DNA of 11,457 bases from JBEPVZ01 sp041690695 (GTDB lineage: Bacteria > Patescibacteriota > Microgenomatia > Daviesbacterales > UBA10151). This document shows positions 1 through 6,735 of this stretch, one piece after another. Below the pieces are notes generated by a model. That model was not told the origin of the DNA, searched no databases, and saw only the letters and a program-made list of their open reading frames with translations. The position numbers and the translations under genes were made by a program. The first letter of the stretch is position 1, and each line of letters starts with the position of its first letter. The stretch lies in contig JBEPVZ010000031.1 in NCBI GenBank assembly GCA_041690695.1, positions 1-11,457 of the forward strand, read 5' to 3'.

Positions 1-1
1 A

Positions 2-814
2 AATATTCGCCAACTTCATGGTGGACTCTATAGCGGCATCTTTGCTTTTGAAGCCGACGGTCAAAAGATGGTTATTAAGATGCCAGGCGAGTGGTTCCCG
101 CTTGAAGGTGAGTTATACTTTTTTCAACAGCTTCAATCTTTCGGGATTGTTCCAAAAATAATTGATTTTGATTTAAAACGCAATTTCATGATTATGGAAT
201 TCGTTTTAGGTCAAGGCATTCAAGATGATTTATCGCCGGAGGATAAGATCAAACTTTGGGAGAATTATGGTCGAGTGGTTAAAATCGTTCATAGTGTCGA
301 TGTGCCTGGAACAGGTGTTTACAAAGAGGGGCAATTTAAATTTAAAACTACCGAAGACTTTTTAGAATCTGAATTAAAATGGTTAACCACTAATCCAGAA
401 TTCGTTAAGCTGGTTTTAACTGACGATCGGCTAGAAGTCCTCAAAAAGTATCTTCATGATTTACCTGAAACGCACAAACTATTGCATGGTGACCTCTATT
501 TATCAAATAGCCTTCAAGTTGGTAGCCAGGTCAAAGTTTTAATTGATCCGGCTGGGTGGCGGGGCGGTCATCCTTATTTAGATCTGGGTGTTGTTTATAC
601 CGATGCTATGAATTGGCCGGGTGGACAAGATCATCTGGAAGCTTTTAGCCGAGGCTATGGCGGAGTTGATTGGCAAGATAAATTACTTCTAGCATGCTCA
701 ACTTTTTGGGAAGTAATTTTACTGGCTTTCTTTTACGAGAGCGATCAAGCTGAGTTCTCAAAAAGATGGCCAGAGAAAGAGGTGTTACTTAAAGAGCGAT
801 TCACCAAACTTTAA
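2..814 (+). CDS. APH/choline-kinase-fold small-molecule phosphotransferase, 5'-truncated by window edge
   Basis: The open frame runs back to base 2, so the ATG at 68 is not the true start. The 22 codons before it encode a glycine-rich loop (GGLYSG), and the VIK lysine follows just after the ATG; both belong to the kinase N-lobe. Counting from that ATG, the catalytic loop HGDLYLSN is at 140-147 (Brenner motif, catalytic Asp142, Asn147). The metal-binding IDP motif (Asp160) is followed by GGHPYLDLG, matching the family's IDPxxxxxGxPxxDLA pattern. This supports an ATP-dependent phosphotransferase of the APH/fructosamine-kinase/choline-kinase superfamily, probably cytosolic since no signal or membrane segment is visible. 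The substrate cannot be read from the sequence: aminoglycoside, ketosamine and other small alcohols are all possible. The ABC-F gene starts 3 nt downstream, so the two are probably cotranscribed. The upstream promoter is outside the window. Confidence 0.82.
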   Translation, partial: NIRQLHGGLYSGIFAFEADGQKMVIKMPGEWFPLEGELYFFQQLQSFGIVPKIIDFDLKRNFMIMEFVLGQGIQDDLSPEDKIKLWENYGRVVKIVHSVDVPGTGVYKEGQFKFKTTEDFLESELKWLTTNPEFVKLVLTDDRLEVLKKYLHDLPETHKLLHGDLYLSNSLQVGSQVKVLIDPAGWRGGHPYLDLGVVYTDAMNWPGGQDHLEAFSRGYGGVDWQDKLLLACSTFWEVILLAFFYESDQAEFSKRWPEKEVLLKERFTKL

Positions 815-817
815 ACT

Positions 818-2284
818 ATGATTTCCGTTCGAGGTTTAACCTTTTATTACAACAACAATTTAGTGCTTGAAGAGGCCAGTTTTAACGTCGCCGATAAACT
901 TAAAGTTGGATTAGTTGGTCCAAATGGAGCCGGCAAGACCACCCTACTTAATTTACTGTCAAAAAGTGAACTCCCAGATGAAGGCAAAATTGAGGTTAGT
1001 GGCACGATCGGAATCGTTCCTCAAGAAGTTAAACATGATCCGATTCTTGAAGCTAGCGCAACTATTCGGGAGTATTTAGTTGGTGAAAGTCAAAAGGCGG
1101 ATTATGAGCTCAGAACTTTATTAGATGGGTTAGAGTTAACTCATCTACAACTTGAAGACTCACCCCAAAATCTAAGTGGTGGCCAAAAAACCCGATTGGC
1201 TTTAGGACGAGCTTTGCTGAGCGAACCTGATCTTTTATTACTTGATGAGCCAACTAACTTTATGGACTATGCCGGCAAACGCTGGGTGATGAATTTTTTA
1301 TCAAGCTATCAAAAAAGTTTAATCATTATCTCCCATGATCTTGAATTGTTAGACCAAGCCATCGATAAAGTTTTATTTGTTAACGTTCAAACTAAAAAGG
1401 TCGAAGAATATACCGGTAACTATAACCAGTTTGTGAAGTTAAAAAAGCAAAAAGAAGAGTTACTCGTTCGTCAGGTGGCTGTTGAGCAAAAGCATATTAA
1501 AAAGATGGAGGAGAGTGTTTTAAAGCTTGGTCATGATGTCAGACAGCGCATTAATATTCAGCGTCGAATTGCCCGGGCTAAAGAAAGTTTGCCTGAACTT
1601 CCAGAAGAAACTAGAAAGATTAAATTCAAATTAAACGAGCCGGCTTGGATTGGTGAACTACCATTACAAGTTAAAAATATTAGTAAGTCATATGGTCAAA
1701 AGGTCATATTAGAGGATGTGACTTTTTCACTAAGGCGTGGCGAAAGATTTGCTCTGATAGGAAGAAATGGAGCAGGAAAGAGTACCCTTATCAAAATTTT
1801 AATGGAGATACAGCCTCAAGACAGTGGTGAAATTATTCGTGATCCCAAGTTAAAGATCGGTTATTATTCTCAAGAGTTTGAGATTTTAGATTTAAGTAAA
1901 AGCCTCATTGAAGCTGTCAGACAACTGGTCCCTTCACCTGATCATTATTTACGACCAGTTTTAGCCAAGTTTTTATTTTCTGGCGATAAAATTTACCAAA
2001 CGATCTCAACTTTATCTGGAGGTGAGAAAACACGTCTGGCAATTTGTCTATTGGTTCTCCAAGATTACAATTTGCTGGTTTTAGATGAGCCGACAACATA
2101 CTTAGATGTGTTGTCACAACGAATTATTCTGGATGTTTTAAAAGAGTATACGGGCGCCATGATTGTGGTCTCCCATACCGAAGATTTTATTAAAGAGCTT
2201 CATCCAGAGCGAGTCTTAATTTTACCTGAGAATAAACTTAAGTTCTATTCTGATGATATTTTAGATCAAGTTGGAGAGCTTTAA
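818..2284 (+). CDS. ABC-F family ATPase (ribosome-associated, two nucleotide-binding domains)
   Basis: This is a 488-residue protein with two ABC ATPase domains and no membrane segments, the ABC-F layout. Domain 1 has Walker A GPNGAGKTT (34-42), signature LSGGQ (119-123), Walker B ending in Glu144 and switch His173. A charged helical linker at about 195-275 corresponds to the P-site tRNA-interaction motif. Domain 2 has Walker A GRNGAGKST (315-323), signature LSGGE (399-403), Glu424 and His453. Known ABC-F proteins bind the ribosomal E site and act on stalled ribosomes or on drugs at the peptidyl-transferase centre. The usual DEPTNHLD motif is DEPTNFMD in domain 1 and DEPTTYLD in domain 2, so this is a divergent subfamily member. 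The linker is not obviously extended as in many antibiotic-resistance ABC-Fs, so a housekeeping translation role is more likely. The stop codon lies inside a palindrome. No Shine-Dalgarno precedes the ATG. Confidence 0.92.
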   Translation: MISVRGLTFYYNNNLVLEEASFNVADKLKVGLVGPNGAGKTTLLNLLSKSELPDEGKIEVSGTIGIVPQEVKHDPILEASATIREYLVGESQKADYELRTLLDGLELTHLQLEDSPQNLSGGQKTRLALGRALLSEPDLLLLDEPTNFMDYAGKRWVMNFLSSYQKSLIIISHDLELLDQAIDKVLFVNVQTKKVEEYTGNYNQFVKLKKQKEELLVRQVAVEQKHIKKMEESVLKLGHDVRQRINIQRRIARAKESLPELPEETRKIKFKLNEPAWIGELPLQVKNISKSYGQKVILEDVTFSLRRGERFALIGRNGAGKSTLIKILMEIQPQDSGEIIRDPKLKIGYYSQEFEILDLSKSLIEAVRQLVPSPDHYLRPVLAKFLFSGDKIYQTISTLSGGEKTRLAICLLVLQDYNLLVLDEPTTYLDVLSQRIILDVLKEYTGAMIVVSHTEDFIKELHPERVLILPENKLKFYSDDILDQVGEL

Positions 2285-2305
2285 AGGCTAAAATTTAGCC
2301 TTTAA
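2280..2305. terminator. 26-bp perfect palindrome over the ABC-F stop, probable terminator
   Basis: TTTAAAGGCTAAA (2280-2292) is followed directly by its exact reverse complement (2293-2305). The ABC-F stop codon TAA (2282-2284) is inside the left arm. As RNA it folds into a stem of about 11 bp with an AATT loop. The stem is A/U-rich and only TTT follows the GCC, so termination may be weak. Its symmetry would let it act in either direction. Its position between two transcription units supports the call. Confidence 0.55.
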
Positions 2306-2322
2306 ACTAATCGTTGACACGC

Positions 2323-2336
2323 ACGAGAGAGCTCGT
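2323..2336. repeat. Inverted repeat ACGAG-N4-CTCGT upstream of the hrcA promoter
   Basis: A perfect 5+5 bp inverted repeat with a 4-nt spacer lies about 20 bp upstream of the hrcA -35 box. It could be an operator or a second regulatory site, but it is short enough to be chance. No known regulator motif was recognised. Confidence 0.3.
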
Positions 2337-2357
2337 CAGCTAGGTATAAATAACCCC

Positions 2358-2386
2358 TTGACATGAGTTAGCACTCTTGGTATATT
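2358..2386 (+). promoter_or_regulatory. sigma70-type promoter of the hrcA heat-shock operon
   Basis: The -35 box TTGACA (2358-2363) matches consensus exactly. A 17-nt spacer leads to the -10 box TATATT (2381-2386, 5 of 6). The predicted transcription start is near 2393, giving a leader of about 55 nt before the hrcA ATG. The CIRCE operator covers the spacer, the -10 box and the predicted start, so bound HrcA would block RNA polymerase. Confidence 0.85.
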
Positions 2387-2394
2387 ACTGCTAA
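2368..2394. promoter_or_regulatory. CIRCE operator for HrcA
   Basis: TTAGCACTC (2368-2376) is a perfect left half of the CIRCE consensus. After exactly 9 nt comes TACTGCTAA (2386-2394), matching 7 of 9 positions of the right half GAGTGCTAA. CIRCE is the known binding site of the HrcA repressor, and hrcA is the first gene downstream. This indicates autoregulated, heat-inducible expression of the six-gene operon. The two mismatches, G to T and G to C, are at the inner end of the right arm. Confidence 0.92.
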
Positions 2395-2403
2395 TAGTTG
2401 ATG

Positions 2404-2431
2404 GTTAAGGTTCCCAGACAGAAACCTTAAC
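2404..2431 (+). promoter_or_regulatory. Hairpin in the hrcA 5' leader
   Basis: GTTAAGGTT (2404-2412) and AACCTTAAC (2423-2431) form a perfect 9-bp stem with a 10-nt loop. It lies roughly 11-39 nt into the predicted transcript and ends 16 nt before the ATG. No T-run follows, so it is not a terminator. It may stabilise the mRNA or affect initiation; no Shine-Dalgarno is present for it to mask. Confidence 0.55.
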
Positions 2432-2447
2432 GGTCAATTTAAAAAAT

Positions 2448-3179
2448 ATGGACTTAACTGATCGTCAACGGGCACTGTTAAAAGCGATCATTGAGTTGTA
2501 CGTTAAAAATGGTGAGCCAATTGGCTCAGAAAATATTGAGAAAGCCTACCACCTGGGGGTCTCCCCTGCCACCATTCGGCACGAGATGGTTCGGCTAACT
2601 GAGGACGGATACTTAAAGCAGCCCCACACTAGTGCGGGTAGGATTCCAACCTCAATGGGTTACCGATTATACATTGCCGAGTTGATGAAAGAGAAAGATC
2701 TGCCGATCTCGGCCGAGGTTTCGATTAAGCAGCATCTTTGGCAAGAGCGCTATCAACAAAACCGACTGCTTAAAGAAGCGGTTAAGTCTCTCGCTCAAAG
2801 ATGTCAGGTCATAGCTATGGCTATTAATGACGAGGACGAGATCTTTTATGCTGGAGCAGCCAACATCTTAGATTGGCCGGAGTTTGGAGATATTGATGTG
2901 GCCAGGTTTGTGCTTTCTCTATTTGATGCTCATCCGACCTTGAGCCAGATCTTAGGTAAAGCGGTTGGAACTCATCCAGTTCATGTTTTGTTTGGTGAAG
3001 ACATGGAATATGAAGACCTGATGCCAACTAGCTTTGTATTTTGTCGATTTAAAGGTCGGGAAGAGACTAAAGATGGAGTGATTGGAGTTATCGGACCTGC
3101 CAGAATGAACTTTCCGATGGTCCTGCCATATGTGAAATACACTAGTAATTTGATAGAACAGGCTCTAAAATCTTGGTAA
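2448..3179 (+). CDS. hrcA: Heat-inducible transcription repressor HrcA (short form)
   Basis: HrcA binds CIRCE and represses chaperone genes; in well-studied bacteria it needs a chaperonin to stay folded. The N-terminal winged helix-turn-helix (about 1-75) contains the family block ATIRHEMVRLTEDGYL (41-56), followed by QPHTSAGRIPTSMGYR (58-73). The C-terminal part holds the family's GVIGPARMNFP block near 215. The protein has 243 residues against about 340 in typical HrcA, and most of the missing length is in the central dimerisation/inserted region. Both ends are intact and no frameshift is apparent, so this looks like a compact version rather than a broken gene. It heads the operon just behind its own operator. 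The ATG sits in an A-rich context (TAAAAAATATG) with no Shine-Dalgarno; the same 11 bases surround the grpE start. Confidence 0.93.
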   Translation: MDLTDRQRALLKAIIELYVKNGEPIGSENIEKAYHLGVSPATIRHEMVRLTEDGYLKQPHTSAGRIPTSMGYRLYIAELMKEKDLPISAEVSIKQHLWQERYQQNRLLKEAVKSLAQRCQVIAMAINDEDEIFYAGAANILDWPEFGDIDVARFVLSLFDAHPTLSQILGKAVGTHPVHVLFGEDMEYEDLMPTSFVFCRFKGREETKDGVIGVIGPARMNFPMVLPYVKYTSNLIEQALKSW

Positions 3180-3198
3180 TCGGGCTGAAGTAAAAAAT

Positions 3199-3750
3199 AT
3201 GACTAAACAAAAAACAGATAATGACAATGAAATGACTGATCAGGCAACTGATGATCAACCAATCGCTGAAGAGACGGCTCAAGTCAGTGATGACTTCCGC
3301 AAGATGGAGGGCAAGATGGCTGATCTTGAAAACCAGCTCAAACGAGCTGTGGCAGATTATCGAAATCTTGAAAAACGAGTTGAAGATGGTCGGAGTCAAT
3401 TAAACAGTTGGGCGAGCACTGAATTAATTAATAAGTTGCTACCAGTTCTGGATCATTTAGAGACTGTGGTTGGTTTAGGTAAAGATGTTTTAGCTGAGCG
3501 ACCAGAGCTTAAAGACTGGTTTAGGGGAGTTGAGCTAGCGGTCAGTCAGTTCACAACTGTCTTAAAAGATGAGGGAGTTGAAGAAGTTTCAGCTGAAGGC
3601 CAATTTAACCCCAGCCTTCATGAAGCGGTCGATGCGGCTGAGGGTGAAGACAATCTGATTTTAAGAGTTGCAGCAAAAGGGTATAATTTAAACGGAAAAG
3701 TTTTAAGACCAGCCAAAGTGGTGGTCGGAAAGAAAGGGGCAGATCAATAA
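3199..3750 (+). CDS. grpE: Nucleotide exchange factor GrpE
   Basis: GrpE releases ADP from DnaK as a homodimer in the cytosol. The 183-residue protein has a polar, disordered N-terminus (1-30), a long charged helix at about 33-70 that would form the dimer coiled coil, the NKLLPVLDHLE helix (78-88), and the C-terminal beta domain. That domain has GQFNPSLHEAV (134-144) and GYNLNGKVLRPAKVVV (161-176), matching the family's FDPxxHEAV and GYxLxxRVLRPAxVxV signatures. Length is normal. It is 19 nt after hrcA and 1 nt before dnaK, consistent with cotranscription under CIRCE. The start is chosen by the conserved order and the TAAAAAATATG context shared with hrcA; no Shine-Dalgarno is evident. Confidence 0.96.
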   Translation: MTKQKTDNDNEMTDQATDDQPIAEETAQVSDDFRKMEGKMADLENQLKRAVADYRNLEKRVEDGRSQLNSWASTELINKLLPVLDHLETVVGLGKDVLAERPELKDWFRGVELAVSQFTTVLKDEGVEEVSAEGQFNPSLHEAVDAAEGEDNLILRVAAKGYNLNGKVLRPAKVVVGKKGADQ

Positions 3751-3751
3751 T

Positions 3752-5680
3752 ATGGCAAAAATAATTGGTATCGATTTAGGAACAACTAATAGCGCGGTGG
3801 CGGTGATGGAGGGTGGAAAACCTAAGGTCATTCACTCAGCCGAAGGCGAAAATACCATTCCATCAGTCGTTAACCCGATTAAAAGTATTGTTGGCCGGGT
3901 CGCCAAGCGCCAAGCGATTGTGAATCCTAAGGAAACTATCTTTTCAGTCAAGCGTTTGATGGGTCGAAAGTTTAAAGATCCAGAAGTTCAACGTGATATG
4001 AAGTGGTTACCTTACGATGTTAAAGAAGGTAAAAATGGGATGGCGGTTGTGTCAGTTGATGGTCATGAATATACGCCTCAAGAGATCTCAGCCCAAATCT
4101 TACAAAAAATTAAAGTTGATGCTGAAGCCTACTTGGGTGAAACCGTGACTAATGCCGTTATCACCGTTCCAGCGTATTTTGATGATGCTCAGCGCCAAGC
4201 CACTAAACAAGCGGGTGAGATTGCTGGACTAACTGTCGATCGGATTATTAACGAACCAACTGCGGCTGCCTTAGCTTACGGTTTAGATAAAGCTAACGCT
4301 CATACTATCGCGGTTTATGACTTAGGTGGTGGAACTTTTGATATCTCGATCTTAGATCTAGGAGAGGGTGTTTTTGAAGTTAAATCAACCAATGGCGATA
4401 CTCACTTAGGTGGCGACGACTTTGATCAAAAAGTTATCGATTGGTTAGCCGAAGAATTTAAAAAAGAGCAAGGGATTGATCTTAAAAATGATCGCCAAGC
4501 TCTCCAACGACTTCGTGATGCCGCTGAAAAAGCCAAAATCGAGTTATCGTCTTCCATAGAGACTGATGTTTCAATTCCATTTGTAACCGCTGATGCGTCA
4601 GGTCCTAAACATTTAGAAGTTAAATTGTCTCGAGCTAAGCTGGAGTCTCTAGTTCAAGATTTAATCGACAAGTCGTTTGAAGCGGTCAAATCAGCCTTAA
4701 AAGATGCCAAAATAGAGGCTTCAAAGGTTGATGAGGTTATCTTGGTCGGTGGAATGACTCGGATGCCGGCTGTTCAACAAGCGGTTGAAAAATTCTTTGG
4801 CAAAGAGCCACATCGTGGTATTAATCCAGACGAGGTCGTAGCCGTGGGTGCAGCTATCCAAGGTGGAGTTTTGGGTGGGGAAGTCAAAGATGTTCTACTT
4901 TTGGATGTCACTCCCCTAACCTTAGGAATTGAAACTTTGGGTGGAGTTAGAACCCCGTTAATTAATCGTAATACCACTATTCCAAGCTCAAAATCAGAAG
5001 TTTTTTCAACTGCCGCCGATAATCAGACCTCGGTTGAAATTAATGTCTTGCAAGGTGAGCGAGAGATGGCCGGAGATAATAAGTCACTTGGTCGATTTAT
5101 CCTAGACGGTATTCCACCTGCTCCACGGGGTGTTCCTCAAGTTGAAGTGACATTTGATATTGATGCCTCGGGACTCTTAAACGTTTCGGCTAAAGATAAA
5201 GCTACTAACAAAGAGCAAAAGATTACAATCACCGGTTCAACTGGTTTAGATAAAACTGAAGTTGAACGAATGACTAAAGAGGCTGAGGCTCATGCTGAAG
5301 AAGATCGCAAGAAAAAAGAAGCCATTGAAATTAAAAATCAGTCAGATAGTTTAGTCTATACAGCTGAGCGAACGCTTAAAGATGCTGGTGATAAAGTTTC
5401 AGCTGAAGTCAAAACTGAGGTTGAAGATAAGATTAAAGCGGTTAAAGAATCGTCTGAGGATGATCTTAAAGCTAATATGGAAAGTTTATCTGAGAGTCTC
5501 CAAAAAGTTGGAGCAGCTATGTACGCCGATTCATCTAAAGGTGGAGCAGAAGGCTCTGAGCCTGGCTCATCTGAAGAAACTCCATCTGAGTCAAGTGAAG
5601 CTAGCTCTGAAGAAGCTGCTGCGTCTCCTGATCAACCAGTTGAGGGTGAAGTGGTTGAGGATGACAAGCAAAATGGATGA
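3752..5680 (+). CDS. dnaK: Hsp70 chaperone DnaK
   Basis: This is an ATP-driven cytosolic folding chaperone working with GrpE and DnaJ, both encoded in the same operon. The 642-residue protein has the full ATPase domain: phosphate loop GIDLGTTNSAV (6-16), DLGGGTFDISIL (190-201), NGDTHLGGDDFD (214-225), and the adenosine motif VILVGGMTRMPAVQ (329-342). The interdomain linker VLLLD (381-385) is intact. The substrate-binding beta domain and helical lid follow. The last 50 residues (593-642) are a low-complexity Gly/Ser/Glu tail ending EGEVVEDDKQNG, keeping an acidic terminus like other bacterial DnaK proteins. Its TGA stop overlaps the ATG of the next gene (ATGA, 5677-5680), which suggests translational coupling to tgt. 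A possible but distant Shine-Dalgarno (AAAGGGG, 12 nt upstream) precedes the start. Confidence 0.98.
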   Translation: MAKIIGIDLGTTNSAVAVMEGGKPKVIHSAEGENTIPSVVNPIKSIVGRVAKRQAIVNPKETIFSVKRLMGRKFKDPEVQRDMKWLPYDVKEGKNGMAVVSVDGHEYTPQEISAQILQKIKVDAEAYLGETVTNAVITVPAYFDDAQRQATKQAGEIAGLTVDRIINEPTAAALAYGLDKANAHTIAVYDLGGGTFDISILDLGEGVFEVKSTNGDTHLGGDDFDQKVIDWLAEEFKKEQGIDLKNDRQALQRLRDAAEKAKIELSSSIETDVSIPFVTADASGPKHLEVKLSRAKLESLVQDLIDKSFEAVKSALKDAKIEASKVDEVILVGGMTRMPAVQQAVEKFFGKEPHRGINPDEVVAVGAAIQGGVLGGEVKDVLLLDVTPLTLGIETLGGVRTPLINRNTTIPSSKSEVFSTAADNQTSVEINVLQGEREMAGDNKSLGRFILDGIPPAPRGVPQVEVTFDIDASGLLNVSAKDKATNKEQKITITGSTGLDKTEVERMTKEAEAHAEEDRKKKEAIEIKNQSDSLVYTAERTLKDAGDKVSAEVKTEVEDKIKAVKESSEDDLKANMESLSESLQKVGAAMYADSSKGGAEGSEPGSSEETPSESSEASSEEAAASPDQPVEGEVVEDDKQNG

Positions 5681-6735
5681 AGCCTTTAACTCTTCCTACT
5701 TTCTTTCCTGACGCTACCCGTGGAGTTATTCGAGGATTAGATAGCCACGATTTAAAACAAGCTCAAGTCGAGGGTGTAATCGTTAACACCTATCACCTCT
5801 TTACCTCTCCTGGTCAAAATATTATAAAACTTGCCTCAGGGATAAAAAAATTCATGAACTGGGATGGGGTAGTCATTTCCGATTCAGGAGGATTCCAGCT
5901 TCTTTCGCTAATTTACAAAAATAAGAGTTTCGGCAGCATTAACGACGAAGGGGTAACTTTTTACAAGAATTCTCGCGGAGGTAAAGAAAAATATAATTTT
6001 ACGCCTGAAAAATCGATTCAGATGCAGTTTAGTTTAGGGGCGGACATCATGGTTTGTTTAGACGACTGCCCTCCGATAAAAGCCAGTATTGAGGATTATA
6101 AAACTAGTGTGAGGCGGACGATTGAGTGGGCTAAACGCTCAAAGGCTGAGTACTTAAAACAGGTTGAACAACGTGGGCTTAAAGAGTCGGAGCGTCCATG
6201 GCTATTTGGGGTTATCCAGGGTGGTAATAATCAAGACTTGCGTAAAGAATGTGCGGACGAGTTAATTAAGATCGGTTTTGATGGTTATGGTTTTGGAGGC
6301 TGGCCGCTCGACCAAGACGGCCAATTTGATCAAGAAATATTAAAATTCACGGCTGATTTAATGCCTGACAATTTACCTAAATATGCTTTGGGGGTAGGCA
6401 ATCCTCAATCAATCGCGGATTGTTATAAGATGGGCTACAACATCTTTGATTGTGTTTTACCGACCCGGGATGGTCGTCATCAAAGGTTGTACATCTTAAA
6501 AGACGATCCGCTTAGCGGATCGAATTACGAATATCTTTATATCGCTGAAGAGAAATATGCTAATGATTTCTCGGCTATTGATCCCAAATGCGACTGTTTT
6601 TGTTGCCTAAATTACACTAAAAGTTACCTGCATCACTTATTTTCGATTGGTGACAGTTTAGCTGAAAGGTTGGCAACCATTCACAACTTACGAACTTATA
6701 CTAGATTAATGGAAGGTTTAAGAATCAATGGATAG
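5677..6735 (+). CDS. tgt: tRNA-guanine transglycosylase family protein
   Basis: The family swaps guanine 34 of His/Asn/Asp/Tyr tRNAs for preQ1 or queuine, or acts at position 15 in archaea. All core elements are visible: Asp69 in SDSGGFQ, Asp129 in LDDCPP, Gln181 in GVIQGG, nucleophile Asp258 in FDCVLPTR, and zinc ligands Cys305, Cys307, Cys310 and His336 with bacterial spacing. Three things are odd. The N-terminus starts at about the TP.F.P strand, so it lacks roughly 20 residues; an in-frame TGA at 5662 rules out an earlier start. The base-recognition loop, GGLAVGE in studied bacterial enzymes, is GGWPLDQ (207-213). A surface loop at about 270-290 is longer than usual and is encoded by a strong DNA inverted repeat. 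The modified base used is therefore uncertain. It overlaps dnaK by 4 nt and the next gene by 8 nt, so it belongs to the heat-shock operon. Confidence 0.9.
   Translation: MKPLTLPTFFPDATRGVIRGLDSHDLKQAQVEGVIVNTYHLFTSPGQNIIKLASGIKKFMNWDGVVISDSGGFQLLSLIYKNKSFGSINDEGVTFYKNSRGGKEKYNFTPEKSIQMQFSLGADIMVCLDDCPPIKASIEDYKTSVRRTIEWAKRSKAEYLKQVEQRGLKESERPWLFGVIQGGNNQDLRKECADELIKIGFDGYGFGGWPLDQDGQFDQEILKFTADLMPDNLPKYALGVGNPQSIADCYKMGYNIFDCVLPTRDGRHQRLYILKDDPLSGSNYEYLYIAEEKYANDFSAIDPKCDCFCCLNYTKSYLHHLFSIGDSLAERLATIHNLRTYTRLMEGLRING
6504..6522 (+). repeat. Perfect 8-bp inverted repeat inside tgt, strong RNA hairpin
   Basis: CGATCCGC (6504-6511), loop TTA, and GCGGATCG (6515-6522) make a perfect GC-rich stem in the middle of the coding sequence. 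It encodes about residues 276-283 of the transglycosylase, in a loop that is longer than in typical family members. No T-run follows, so it is not a terminator. It may be a small inserted repeat, or an mRNA processing or stability element in the operon transcript. Confidence 0.5.

Noticed and set aside
68..70. ATG as start of the first gene
   Set aside because: The frame is open to the window edge and the upstream codons encode the kinase glycine-rich loop, so the true start lies outside.
1917..2117. Short minus-strand frames opposite ABC-F, hrcA, grpE and dnaK
   Set aside because: They lie wholly or almost wholly opposite well-supported genes, have no promoter or start signal and show no domain-like sequence.
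2314..2350. Second promoter using TTGACA at 2314-2319
   Set aside because: No acceptable -10 at 16-18 nt; TATAAA at 2345-2350 would need a 25-nt spacer.
5662..5680. Alternative code with TGA read as glycine
   Set aside because: dnaK ends at a TGA exactly at the expected C-terminus and tgt begins in that overlap; no in-frame TGA occurs in any recognised gene.
5382..5711. Open frame of 109 codons over the end of dnaK
   Set aside because: Lys/Leu-rich shadow of the dnaK lid and tail in another frame, with no recognisable motif.
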